NCBI GenBank assembly: GCA_026987375.1
Contig: JALSMT010000127.1
Location: forward strand, 1-64,000
Direction of reading: 5' to 3'
Length of the DNA: 64,000 nt
From: Thermaceae bacterium
GTDB lineage: Bacteria > Deinococcota > Deinococci > Deinococcales > Marinithermaceae
Positions 25,002 to 35,619 of this stretch are shown in pieces (position 1 is the first letter of the stretch; every line of letters begins with the position of its first letter). The notes below the pieces were generated by a model. It saw only the letters and a list, made by a program, of their open reading frames with translations, ran no database searches and was not told the DNA's origin. The position numbers and the translations under genes were made by a program.

Positions 25002-26684
25002 ATGAACGGTGCAGAAACGATACTGGAAGCGCTCGAGCGCGAAGGGGTAAAGCATATCTTTGGCGTCCCCGGCGGGGCCAACATGCCCATTTATGACGCC
25101 ATGTATTCGCGACCCGGCATCAAGCATTTTCTAATGCGTCACGAGCAGGGGGCAGGGCACGCAGCCGAGGGATACGCAATCAGCTCGGGGCGCACCGGGG
25201 TAGCCTTCGCCACCAGCGGGCCGGGAGCGCTCAACATGGTCACCTCTTTGGCGGACGCCATGATGGATTCGGTGCCCCTGGTAGCCATAACCGGCCAGGT
25301 CCCGCGCTCGGCGGTGGGTACGGACGCCTTCCAAGAATCGGACGTAACGGGCGTAACCATGCCCGTTACCAAGCACAACTATTTGCTGCAGGACGTCGAG
25401 GACATTCCACGAATTATAAAAGAGGCCTTTATCATAGCCGCCAACGGCCGCCCCGGGCCGGTGCTGATTGACGTGCCAAAAGACGTACAGTTAGACGAGT
25501 TCAGCGGCAGCTTTGACGTTGAGCCGCGTATTCCGGGCTTCAAGCCGACCACCAAGGGCCACCCCCGGCAGATCCAGAAAGCCTTGGACGCTTTGACAGG
25601 AGCCCGCAAACCGGTGCTGCTAGTCGGCGGCGGCGCTCAAGACGCCAGCGAAGCGTTGCGCCGTTTCGCGGAAAAGACGGGTATGCCCGTTATTACGACC
25701 CTCAAGGGAATGGGGGTGCTGCCCGGGACGCACCCGCAGGTCATCGGTATGCCTGGGATGCACGGCACGGTGACCGCCAACCTGGCTATTCAGCAGGCGG
25801 ATCTGATAATGGCGGTCGGGATGCGCTTCGACGACCGCATTACCGGCAACCTGCAGAAGTTCGCCCCCAACGTCAAAACCATTATTCATGTCGATATCGA
25901 TCCGGCGGAGATCGGCAAGGTAGTCGAAGCCAGCGTTCCCATTGTCGGCGACGCCGGCTGGGTCATGGCTCAGCTGGCGCGAGAGGCTCCGCAGCTGCAG
26001 CTCGAGGCGTGGTGGGAACAGATACGCGCTTGGCAAAAAGAAAACCCGCTGCCAGAGCCGCGCGGCGATGAGCTGACTTCTATAGACGTCGTCAGAGCCT
26101 TCTGGCAGGCCACCCAAGGTCAGGCTTACGTGTCTACCGGTGTAGGCCAGCACCAGATGTTCGCGGCCATCTACTGGAAAACAATGCTGCCTCGCGGCTT
26201 CGTTACCTCGGGCGGTCTGGGCACGATGGGCTACGGCCTGCCGGCCTCAATCGGCGTTCAGGTGGCGCACCCGGATAAGACGGTCATAAACTTTGACGGC
26301 GACGGCTCCTTGCAGATGACCTTGCAGGAACTGGCTACCTTGGTCAAGTACAATCTGCCGGTTAAGGTGCTGGTTTTCAATAACGGCTATCTGGGCATGG
26401 TGCGACAGTGGCAGGACCTCTTTAACGACAAGCGCTACGCCGAAATACAGCTGTACGAGTCAAACCCCAACTTTGCGCTCCTGGCCGAAGCCTTTGGCAT
26501 GCGGGGCGTCGTCATCGAGAAAAAGGAGCAGTTAAAAAAGGCGGTTGACGAAACTTTAGAGCACCCCGGTCCTGTTTTGGTAGACCTGCGCATACCCAAA
26601 GAAGAGGCCGTTTTTCCGATGATTCCCGCCGGCGGCAGCGCCGACGACATAATTACCCAACACCCTGAGGAGGCAGGCTCATGA
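25002..26684 (+). CDS. ilvB: Acetolactate synthase large (catalytic) subunit
   Basis: 560 residues, ThDP enzyme making 2-acetolactate or 2-aceto-2-hydroxybutyrate. Landmarks are EREGVKHIFGVPGGANMPIYDAM, the catalytic Glu in RHEQGAGHAAEGYA, FQESDVTGVTMPVTKHNYL, and the ThDP motif NFDGDGSLQMTLQELATLVKYNLPVKVLVFNNGYLGMVRQW. ATG 25002 follows AGGGGAG. The stop overlaps ilvN (ATGA). First gene of ilvB-ilvN-ilvC-leuA. Confidence 0.97.
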   Translation: MNGAETILEALEREGVKHIFGVPGGANMPIYDAMYSRPGIKHFLMRHEQGAGHAAEGYAISSGRTGVAFATSGPGALNMVTSLADAMMDSVPLVAITGQVPRSAVGTDAFQESDVTGVTMPVTKHNYLLQDVEDIPRIIKEAFIIAANGRPGPVLIDVPKDVQLDEFSGSFDVEPRIPGFKPTTKGHPRQIQKALDALTGARKPVLLVGGGAQDASEALRRFAEKTGMPVITTLKGMGVLPGTHPQVIGMPGMHGTVTANLAIQQADLIMAVGMRFDDRITGNLQKFAPNVKTIIHVDIDPAEIGKVVEASVPIVGDAGWVMAQLAREAPQLQLEAWWEQIRAWQKENPLPEPRGDELTSIDVVRAFWQATQGQAYVSTGVGQHQMFAAIYWKTMLPRGFVTSGGLGTMGYGLPASIGVQVAHPDKTVINFDGDGSLQMTLQELATLVKYNLPVKVLVFNNGYLGMVRQWQDLFNDKRYAEIQLYESNPNFALLAEAFGMRGVVIEKKEQLKKAVDETLEHPGPVLVDLRIPKEEAVFPMIPAGGSADDIITQHPEEAGS

Positions 26685-27189
26685 GGCATCTTGTCAGTGT
26701 TTTGGTGGAGGACCACCCGCGCGTCTTGACGCGCATTACGGCGCTCTTTGCGCGCCGCGGTTTCAATATTGAGTCGTTGGCGGTAGGCAAAACGCACGTC
26801 AGTGGCCTTTCGCGCATCTCCATCGTCGTTTTGGGAGACGATCGCACCATAGAGCAGGTGGAGAAGCAGCTCAACAAGCTGGTGGAGGTGATAAAAGTCA
26901 CCGACCACAGAGAACCGCACGTGGAGCGCGAGATGGCTTTGGTCAAGGTGCATACTGAAGGGGTGGAAGACCGCTTGCAGATAAAGGAAATCGTCGAGGC
27001 GTTCCGGGCGCGCGCCGTTGACGTGGCTCGCAAGTCGGCTGTCTACGAGGTAACAGGTTCGCCCGGGAAGATAGAAGGATTTATCGAGGGGCTCGAGCCC
27101 TACGGAGTGCTTGAGGTCATGCGCAGCGGAGCCATAGCCATGAGCCGGGGCGAGAGCGTCCTCAAACCCAGGATGAAAAAGGAGGCGGT

Positions 27190-27193
<4 letters not shown>
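26681..27193 (+). CDS. ilvN: Acetolactate synthase small (regulatory) subunit
   Basis: 170 residues. The N-terminal ACT domain, [33 protein letters not shown], binds valine for feedback inhibition in this family; a second conserved region is [34 protein letters not shown]. Its ATG overlaps the ilvB stop and its stop overlaps the ilvC start by four bases, so three genes are translationally coupled. Confidence 0.96.
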
Positions 27194-28201
<1,008 letters not shown>

Positions 28202-28215
<14 letters not shown>

Positions 28216-29734
28216 GGTATTTGACACTACGCTGCGCGACGGCGAACAATCACCCGGCGTAGCGCTTTCTCCCGATGAAAAGCTGGCCATCGCCCAGCAA
28301 CTGGCGCGTCTTGGCGTCGACGTTATCGAGGCCGGTTTTCCCATCGCCAGCCCCGGCGACTTTGCGGCGGTGCGCCGCATAGCCGCGGAGGTAAAAGGGC
28401 CTACCATAGCCGCCCTGGCGCGGGCTATGAAGGCCGATATCGAGCGGGCGGCTGAGTCCATCGAGCCGGCGGCGAAGCGCAGAATCCACACCTTTATCGC
28501 CACCAGCCCGGTTCACATGGAAAAGAAGTTGCAGATGAGCCCCGACGAGGTGGTGGAGAAGGCCGTCTGGGCCGTGGGTTTGGCGCGGCAGTATACCGAT
28601 GACGTGGAGTTTTCCGCCGAGGACGCCGGTCGCAGCGACCCGGACTTTCTGGTGCGGATATTCACAGAAGCCATCAAAGCCGGGGCGACGACCATCAACA
28701 TTCCCGACACGGTCGGCTATCAAGTGCCCTGGAAGTTCGGCGAGCTCGTATCTTACATTATCCAGAACACGCCGGGGGCCGAGGGGGTTGACTGGTCGGT
28801 TCACACCCATGACGACCTTGGCATGGCCGTGGTCAACAGCCTGGCGGCCATCCGCGCCGGCGCCACCCAGGTTGAGTGCACAATCAACGGCATTGGCGAG
28901 CGCGCGGGCAACGCCAGCCTGGAAGAGGTGGTCATGGCGCTCTATACCCGTCGCGACTTTTTTGAAGCCGAGACGGCCGTCAACACCCGCGAACTGTACC
29001 GCAGCAGCCAGCTGGTGAGCCGTTTGACCGGCATGGTCGTGCCGCCCAACAAGGCGATAGTCGGTCGTAACGCCTTTGCCCACGAGTCGGGAATCCACCA
29101 AGACGGTGTTTACAAGGCCCGCGAGACCTACGAGATAATGAACGCCGAGCTGGTAGGCCGCGAGGCGGCGGTAATGGTGCTGGGCAAACACTCGGGCCGC
29201 CACGCTTTCAAAAAGGCGCTGGCGGAGCTAGGTTACGAGGTGGCCGACGAAGAACTGAAGCCCCTCTTCGCGCGTTTCAAGGAGATAGCCGATCGCAAGA
29301 GGCAGGTCACGACTCAAGACTTGATAGCGCTGGTGGAAGACGAGCAGACGCGCGCTCCCGAACTCTTCAAACTCCTCGACATGCAGGTACACTCCGGTTT
29401 GGCGCTGACGCCGGTAGCCACGGTCAAGATCAAGACACCCGACGGCGAGGTGACGGAGGCGGCCACCGGCGACGGTCCGGTAGACGCCGTTTACAAAGCC
29501 GTCAGCCGCGCCGTGGGGCTCAGCCCCAAGCTCGAGCGCTATCGCATTGAAGCGACCACCGGCGGTACGGAGGCGTTGGGCGAGGTAATGGTGCGCCTGC
29601 GCCAGGGCAGCGTGGTAGTCACCGGGCGCGGCATTGCGCCTGACGTGGTGGAGTCTTCCGCCAGGGCCTACCTAGACGCACTCAACAAACTGGTGGCGGG
29701 GGTGGGCAGCCGCGACTCCATATCTTCGCCTTAG
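28202..29734 (+). CDS. leuA: 2-isopropylmalate synthase
   Basis: 510 residues. The synthase barrel starts [25 protein letters not shown] and has [47 protein letters not shown] with the metal-binding His pair. A C-terminal LeuA regulatory domain (from about 385) binds leucine in this family. ATG 28202 is preceded by GGAGG and overlaps ilvC by 14 bases. It commits carbon to leucine. Confidence 0.96.
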
Positions 29735-29747
29735 CAAGCAGGCGACC

Positions 29748-29800
29748 GCCGTCCGCGAAAAACGCGGCCCAGGGCCCCTTTCGCGGACGGCGCAGGTTTT
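29748..29800 (+). terminator. Long hairpin between leuA and citramalate synthase gene
   Basis: Perfect 13-base arms GCCGTCCGCGAAA (29748-29760) and TTTCGCGGACGGC (29779-29791) enclose a GGGCCC-centred loop; TTTT follows at 29797. It may be a partial terminator allowing read-through to the next gene, or an RNA-processing site. Confidence 0.6.
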
Positions 29801-29819
29801 GACAAAAAGGGGCTGAATC

Positions 29820-31412
29820 TTGAACCGGGAAAACAACCCTCTACGCGATCAAAGGATAGAGATCCTCGACACCACCTTGCGCGACGGCGCCCAGGCCGAA
29901 GACATTAGCTTTTCTGTTCACGACAAGATAACGGCTGCGCTGCTGCTGGCTGATTTTGGCGTCGATATCATAGAGGGAGGCTGGCCGGGTTCTAACCCGC
30001 GCGACGCCGACTTTTTTGAAGCCATGAAGGGTAGAGATCTGCCGCATGGCGCGCAGTTAGCGGCCTTCGGCGCCACCCGCCGCCGGGACAAGGCCCCAGA
30101 AGACGATCCCTCGCTGGCTGCGCTGCTGGCGGCGCAGACGCCGCTGGTAACGCTCTTCGGGAAGTCGTGGACGCTGCACGTCAGCGACGCCCTGGGCGTA
30201 GAACCAGAGGAGAACCTGAGCATGATATCCGACTCGGTGGCTTATATGGCGGCCTCCGGGCGGCGCGTCATCTACGACGCAGAGCACTTTTACGACGGCT
30301 TTTTCGAAGACGGGGAGTACGCTCTAGCGACCTTGCAGGCCGCCTTTGACGCCGGAGCGGATACCTTGGTGCTGGCGGACACCAACGGCGGCCGCCTGCC
30401 CGAGGAGGTAGAGGCGGCTACCAGGGTGGTGCTGGATCGCTTGCCGCGGGCTCGGGTGGGCATACACACCCACAACGACTCGGGACTGGCGATAGCCAAT
30501 AGCTTGGCCGCCCTGCGCAGCGGAGCGCGACACCTGCAGGGGACTTTCAACGGATACGGCGAACGCTCGGGTAACGCCAACCTGGCCAGCCTGATGGCCA
30601 TTCTCTCTTTGAAGTACGGCGCGCGCTTATCAGCCGAGGATAATCTGTCGCGTTTACAAGAGGTATCTCACGCCTTGGATGAGCTGGCCAACCAGACTCC
30701 CGACAAGCGGGCGCCCTTCGTTGGCGACGCCGCCTTCGCCCACAAGGGCGGAGTTCACGTATCGGCCGTGGTCAAAAACCCCCGCACTTACGAGCACGTA
30801 GAGCCGCAGCGCGTAGGTAACAGGCGGCGTTTCCTGGTTTCGGACCTTTCGGGGCGCTCAAATCTGCTGGCCAAACTTTCCGAAGCGGGCATAAGCATAG
30901 CCCGGGAAGAAGCCGGGCCTCTCCTGGACGAAGTGAAGACCCTGGAACGCGCCGGTTACGCTTTTGAGGGGGCGGACGCTTCTTTCTACTTGTTGGCGCG
31001 CCGCCTGCGGGGCGCTGAGGATCCCTTTACCGTAATTGCTTTCAATAACTGGACCAGCGGCGACGCGCACGGTCGCTGGCAGGCCGAGGCGACCATACAA
31101 TTACAGGTGGATGGACGTGTTATCCACACCGCGTCCCTGGGAGAAGGACCGGTGGGGGCGCTTGACAACGCTTTGAGGAAGGCGCTCGTAAACTTCTTCC
31201 CGCAGATAGGCGACGTGACCCTTGCCGACTACAAAGTGCGTGTTTTGGAGGGCTCTAGCTCGGGAACCGCCAGCGTAGTGAGGGTTTTGGTGGAGATGGA
31301 ACACCCGCGGGCGGGGCAGTGGAACACCGTCGGCGCCAGCGCCAACGTCTTAGAGGCTTCTTTGAAGGCGTTGAGCGACGGGTACGGCTACTTCTTGACG
31401 GCGCTCTCCTAG
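29820..31412 (+). CDS. cimA: (R)-citramalate synthase
   Basis: 530 residues from TTG 29820, the length of CimA-type rather than LeuA-type enzymes. IEILDTTLRDGAQAEDISFSVHDKI, DIIEGGWPGSNPRDADFFE and VGIHTHNDSGLAIANSLAALRSGARHLQGTFNGYGERSGNANL are family blocks; a LeuA-like regulatory domain follows residue 400. CimA joins pyruvate and acetyl-CoA, a threonine-independent route to 2-oxobutyrate for isoleucine; LeuCD and LeuB would complete the route. Homocitrate-type activity is less likely. Assignment of substrate is by family resemblance. Confidence 0.88.
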   Translation: MNRENNPLRDQRIEILDTTLRDGAQAEDISFSVHDKITAALLLADFGVDIIEGGWPGSNPRDADFFEAMKGRDLPHGAQLAAFGATRRRDKAPEDDPSLAALLAAQTPLVTLFGKSWTLHVSDALGVEPEENLSMISDSVAYMAASGRRVIYDAEHFYDGFFEDGEYALATLQAAFDAGADTLVLADTNGGRLPEEVEAATRVVLDRLPRARVGIHTHNDSGLAIANSLAALRSGARHLQGTFNGYGERSGNANLASLMAILSLKYGARLSAEDNLSRLQEVSHALDELANQTPDKRAPFVGDAAFAHKGGVHVSAVVKNPRTYEHVEPQRVGNRRRFLVSDLSGRSNLLAKLSEAGISIAREEAGPLLDEVKTLERAGYAFEGADASFYLLARRLRGAEDPFTVIAFNNWTSGDAHGRWQAEATIQLQVDGRVIHTASLGEGPVGALDNALRKALVNFFPQIGDVTLADYKVRVLEGSSSGTASVVRVLVEMEHPRAGQWNTVGASANVLEASLKALSDGYGYFLTALS

Positions 31413-31594
31413 CGGAGGTATCCGCTGGGGCGTTCGGGATATCTTTGCGCCAGGTAGTAATACAGTTCGGCCCAGGATGCGAAGACCAGAGTTTTACCGC
31501 CAGGGAGGTCCAGTTCTATCGCCAACCGCTCGCCTTCTTTGCAGCTGATTTTTAGCGATAGCCTCTTGCTGGTGATATTTCCGTCACCTGACAT
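31409..31594 (-). CDS. Small unknown protein
   Basis: 61 residues, MSGDGNITSKRLSLKISCKEG...FASWAELYYYLAQRYPERPSGYLR. It has alternating hydrophobic residues like a small beta-rich fold followed by an aromatic helix. It follows the BTAD regulator gene by 37 bases on the same strand and overlaps the cimA stop by four bases tail to tail. No family is recognised. The ribosome site is weak, so it is a moderate-confidence gene. Confidence 0.5.
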   Translation of the reverse strand: MSGDGNITSKRLSLKISCKEGERLAIELDLPGGKTLVFASWAELYYYLAQRYPERPSGYLR

Positions 31595-31631
31595 CCTAGG
31601 GACAGGCTAGCAGAGAGGCGTCACAAAGCCG

Positions 31632-34600
31632 TCACAAATCGTTGATTATGCGGTGAATAAAGGTTCCTGCAAAACTCTTTTTGTCTTTTCGGGTTAGCCC
31701 GGCAGCTATCCCATCTAGCAGCGCGCGAGCGTGCGCGCTGGCGTCGCGGTCGCCGTACAGCCGGCCATAGATAGCGTAGACAAGGGGTTCATCAGGCACG
31801 CCTACCCGCCATGCGGCGGCGGCGCGTAGCGCTTCTTTGCTGTATCTGCGGGCGCGCTGCCGCAGGCCTGAATGCATGGCCGCCAGAGCCGCCAGCGCCA
31901 GACTTCGCGCCAGGTGGCCTTCCTCGCCGCGGGAGCGCCAGTGGGCGGCGGCTTTTATCAGCCAATCGAGTGATTCTTCCAGGTTTCCTTTCAAGAAGCA
32001 GACGTAACCAAGCGTGTATAAAGTGTGGCCAATCTTGGCTTGGTCTCCTATCTCTTGCTGGGCTTTTAGCGCCTTATGGAGGTCGCTTTTCGCCCTTTGC
32101 CATTGGCGCATTTCCGCGAGGGGGAGTGCGCGTTCGGAACGGGCCAGCGCCAGGTCTTTTTTGCTGTCAAACCTTGCCGCCAGTTTTACGAACTCGTCAA
32201 AAGTTTCTAGGGCTGCGTCGTTGTGCCCCAGCTTGTATAGGGAAAGACCCAGGAGCTCGAGCGCGTCCAGCTGCCCGCCCAGGTCTCCCAGGCGTCGGGC
32301 GTCCTTCAGCAGCCGGATGGCGCCGCGCCGCGCCGCCGAGTACTCCGCCCGCAGCCACATACCCGTGGTCTTGTCGGCGCGAATACGCATCGCCAAAATG
32401 AGGTCGGCAGCTTTACGCGCCAGCCTTTCGGCTTCGTTTTGCAGGCGGTCCCCCTCGTCTTTTTTGCCAAGGCGGAAGTTGAGCGCGGCTAGGTTGCGCA
32501 GGGCGCGCGCGCCGCCCTTCAAGTCTCCGGCCCTTTGGTAGGCGCGCAGCGCTTGCTCAAGCTCTTTGAGCTGGGCGTCCGGATCGCCGTAACGATAGTG
32601 GATCCAGGCGAGCAAGAAGTGAGCACCAGCTTCCTGAGCGTGATTTTCCTCGGCGATGGCCAGCTCAAGACCTAGCTGGCTCAGGTAGCGGGCCTCGCTA
32701 AAGTCGCCTCTTTGCAAGCAGAGCTCCGCCTGCAGGAGACGGGGTTGCGCCAGGCCGCGTTCGGCTAGCTCCGCCAGGCGTTTTTGCGTCTCGTTTTGGA
32801 TTTGTCCCAGTCTTACCTTAATCTCCAGAAACTCCATCTCAGCCGAGAGCGCTTCGTCATCGTTAAGGTACTCCATAAGATCGAGCGCCTTTTCGTAGAG
32901 AGGTAACGCCGCCAGCGGCGAAGAGCGCACGGCGCGGGCCGCCTCTAGAAAGACTTTGGCGGCCTTGGCTCGTTCGCCGGCTTGCAGCCAGTGGTAGGCG
33001 CTGGCGGCTAGGTTGCCATTCTTGGCCAGGGCCCTGGCCCAAGCGCGATGATAGGTGTTGCGCATGGTTGGATTGGGCATTTCCAGCAGCAGGCGGCGTA
33101 GGTGTTCGTGCGCCGGCGAAAAACCGCCACTGCCGCTTTGCAACAGCTGCTGTTCTGTGAGCATCTCCAGGTGGGCGGTAGCTTCCATTTCGCTGACGCC
33201 CAGGACTTCCGCCAGCAATTCTGACTGTACCGGCTCGCCGGCTAGAGCGAGTAGCAACAGGCTGCGACGCAGCTGGTTCCCCAGGGCGCCCACGCGGGCC
33301 CGCAGAACCTCAAGAACGCTGCCTGGCACCGGTAGCTCCCGATAGTCCTTGGTGGTACGGTCGTAGGGCGTGGACCAGCCCTCTTTGCTAAGGCGCAACT
33401 CGCCGCGAGCAAAAAGGTGCCGCAGCGTTTCGATCACGAAATAAGGGTTGCCGCCGGTTGCTTGCCGCAGCCTCTTAGCGAAAAACCTGGCTCCGTAGCG
33501 CTGATGCGCCATCTTTTTTATGAGGAGGTGAATGTCATCTTCGCTAAGAGGCGCCAGCTCTACCTCGCGAACCTCGGCGCCGGCGCGCATTCGCGTTAGC
33601 CACTCACCAATCTTGGGACGCAAAACGGGAGTGCGCACCGTAATGATGAGACGTAGCCCACAGTCGCGCGCCAGTAGGATTACCTTGGAAAGCACTTCCA
33701 AGCTGGGGTCGTCACTCCATTGCAGGTCTTCCCAGACAAGGACGCCGGGACTGAGTGCTATAAGAGTTCTAGAGACTCCTTCCAGGAAGCGCGCCTGTTC
33801 GGCGACGCTGCGAATGGGCCTGGGAGAGCTTGCCGTGCGATGCGGCAACAACCTGCCGACTTCGTGCAGCCAGACCGTGTCTAGGTCCAGCGTCTTGGGG
33901 TCGCGGTCGGCGAGCGCGGTATCTAATGTGCGAGCCACCCCAGAGAAAGGCAGAGCCGTTGCCGACGATGAATGATCGACCACCAAAGCGCCGCCGAGTC
34001 TGCTGGCGGCTTCGCGCGCCAGACGCGACTTGCCGCTTCCCGCCTCACCGTAGATAATGACGGGTTTCCTGCTGAGATTGACTGCTGCTATCGCGCTATC
34101 GCGTCCCACCAGCGGCGGGTTGCTGAGGATTTGCGGCAGAGGGGCATAGATTATAGGAGCGCTGAGCGCCTTCTCCCTAAGGTTCTCATGCAGCTCGGTC
34201 GTCTCTTTTTCGGGTTCCAATCCGGTCTCGTCCAATAACCTGGCACGGTAGTCCTGGTAGGCCCGATCGGCGTCTTCCCAGCGGTTTGCGGCGGCCAAAA
34301 GGCGCATGATCTGCCTGATACCCTTTTCGTTGAGACTATCGAGCTTTAAAACCTCCTGCCAGTCGGCGATGGCGGCGTCGAGGTCGCCTTCGCCCTCTCG
34401 GAGCGACGCTCTGCGGCCAAGAGTATGGATCAAGCGGTTTCGCCAGGTCTCGCGCTCGAGCGTCAACCAGTCGTTAAAAACCTCGGCCCTGTTCAGCGAG
34501 AGGCCCTCCATGAACTCTCCCCGGTAAAGCGCAATGGCTCGGTCCAGGTCCCCGCGCGTAGACGAGAGGATAAAGTCAGAAGCGTCGCTGCCCACGTTTT

Positions 34601-34868
34601 TTAGCTGGAGTGAGGCGCGTTCAGACTCTATAAATGGTCCCAGCGGGCTGTGGTGCAGGCGGTAGATTTCCTGCCGCAGGCGGTGACGAGCCGTTTTTTC
34701 CGGAGCGTCCCAAAGGAAGGTTATCAGGGTCTCACGCGGCACTGCCTTATTTTTGTAGGCCAGGAAAGCGGCGATCACGAAAGCGCGCGCGGTGGGTGGG
34801 CGCCAAAGTTCACCCGCACACTTTGCCCGCGGTGGTCCCAGCAAATATATACGGCACGATTTAGCCAC
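31632..34868 (-). CDS. BTAD/AAA/TPR transcription regulator (SARP/MalT-like)
   Basis: 1078 residues. The N-terminus (about 5-95) is an OmpR-like winged helix (RIYLLGPPRAKCAGELWRPPT...LRQEIYRLHH), then a BTAD helical domain (about 100-235). An ATPase follows with Walker A YGEAGSGKSRLAREA (near 275) and Walker B LVWEDLQWSDD. The rest, from about 600, is TPR-like repeats. It is probably an ATP-dependent activator released by a ligand or partner protein. The start is GTG 34868, nine bases after a minus-strand TAAAAT. Target genes unknown. Confidence 0.82.
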   Translation of the reverse strand: MAKSCRIYLLGPPRAKCAGELWRPPTARAFVIAAFLAYKNKAVPRETLITFLWDAPEKTARHRLRQEIYRLHHSPLGPFIESERASLQLKNVGSDASDFILSSTRGDLDRAIALYRGEFMEGLSLNRAEVFNDWLTLERETWRNRLIHTLGRRASLREGEGDLDAAIADWQEVLKLDSLNEKGIRQIMRLLAAANRWEDADRAYQDYRARLLDETGLEPEKETTELHENLREKALSAPIIYAPLPQILSNPPLVGRDSAIAAVNLSRKPVIIYGEAGSGKSRLAREAASRLGGALVVDHSSSATALPFSGVARTLDTALADRDPKTLDLDTVWLHEVGRLLPHRTASSPRPIRSVAEQARFLEGVSRTLIALSPGVLVWEDLQWSDDPSLEVLSKVILLARDCGLRLIITVRTPVLRPKIGEWLTRMRAGAEVREVELAPLSEDDIHLLIKKMAHQRYGARFFAKRLRQATGGNPYFVIETLRHLFARGELRLSKEGWSTPYDRTTKDYRELPVPGSVLEVLRARVGALGNQLRRSLLLLALAGEPVQSELLAEVLGVSEMEATAHLEMLTEQQLLQSGSGGFSPAHEHLRRLLLEMPNPTMRNTYHRAWARALAKNGNLAASAYHWLQAGERAKAAKVFLEAARAVRSSPLAALPLYEKALDLMEYLNDDEALSAEMEFLEIKVRLGQIQNETQKRLAELAERGLAQPRLLQAELCLQRGDFSEARYLSQLGLELAIAEENHAQEAGAHFLLAWIHYRYGDPDAQLKELEQALRAYQRAGDLKGGARALRNLAALNFRLGKKDEGDRLQNEAERLARKAADLILAMRIRADKTTGMWLRAEYSAARRGAIRLLKDARRLGDLGGQLDALELLGLSLYKLGHNDAALETFDEFVKLAARFDSKKDLALARSERALPLAEMRQWQRAKSDLHKALKAQQEIGDQAKIGHTLYTLGYVCFLKGNLEESLDWLIKAAAHWRSRGEEGHLARSLALAALAAMHSGLRQRARRYSKEALRAAAAWRVGVPDEPLVYAIYGRLYGDRDASAHARALLDGIAAGLTRKDKKSFAGTFIHRIINDL

Positions 34869-34887
34869 GTTATACGTATTTTATGCG

Positions 34888-35619
34888 TTAACAACCGGTA
34901 TTGCGAGCGCGCCGTTCCCGCTCTACCATCACCGCGAACTTGAGCAGGCGCGCCGCACGGGGCCAGCGTTTGCGGTCCAGGGCTATCCGCAAGAGCCATT
35001 CGATATTGAGTTTTTGCGCCCAGGACGGCACACGCTTTACTCTCCCCGCCAGTACGTCCAGCGTTCCGCCGACGCCTATGAGCAGCGAAGCAGCCAGCTC
35101 GTTTTTATAGCGGTGCAGAAATACCTCTTGCTTTTCTCCCATTCCCGCCAGTACGACGTTGGCGCCGCTGCGGCTTATTTTTTCAACAACAGGCTGCGCC
35201 TCTTCGAAATATCCGTGCTGGCTGCCGGCCACGACTACGCCGTACTCAGCGGCGGCGTTGGCGGCGGCCTCTTCCGCCACGCCAGGCCTGCCCCCGAGGA
35301 AAAATACCCGCAAGTCGCTTCCTGCTTCGTCAAAGAGTTTGAGGGTGAGGTCAACACCGCTGACGCGACCAGGAAGCGACAGGCGACACAAACGTTTTGC
35401 GGCCCACAAGATTCCTACACCGTCAGCGGTGACCAGTTCAGCCGCGGCGACGGCTCGAGCCAGGTTTTCGTCTCGCAAGGCGCGTACAACTATTTCGGGG
35501 TTGAGGGTAACAACCTGCCAAGGGCTTTTAGTATTTAGTTTTCCTATGGCCCAGCCAACCGCTTCGCTCATCGACAAAGGATCGAGAGGCAGGCCCAGTA
35601 TGGATAAGCGCTCTCTCAT
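34888..35619 (-). CDS. WecG/TagA/CpsF family glycosyltransferase
   Basis: 243 residues from ATG 35619. Landmarks are VVTLNPEIVVRALRDENLARAVAAAELVTADGVGILWAA, RVSGVDLTLKLFDEAG, RVFFLGGRPGVAEEAA and LIGVGGTLDVLAGRVKRVPSWAQKLNIEWL. These membrane-associated enzymes add N-acetylmannosamine(uronate) to a lipid-linked primer for teichoic-acid-like or secondary cell-wall polymers. This would suit a pyruvylated polymer made with CsaB (42697-43683). It overlaps comB2 by ATGA. Confidence 0.9.
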   Translation of the reverse strand: MRERLSILGLPLDPLSMSEAVGWAIGKLNTKSPWQVVTLNPEIVVRALRDENLARAVAAAELVTADGVGILWAAKRLCRLSLPGRVSGVDLTLKLFDEAGSDLRVFFLGGRPGVAEEAAANAAAEYGVVVAGSQHGYFEEAQPVVEKISRSGANVVLAGMGEKQEVFLHRYKNELAASLLIGVGGTLDVLAGRVKRVPSWAQKLNIEWLLRIALDRKRWPRAARLLKFAVMVERERRARNTGC

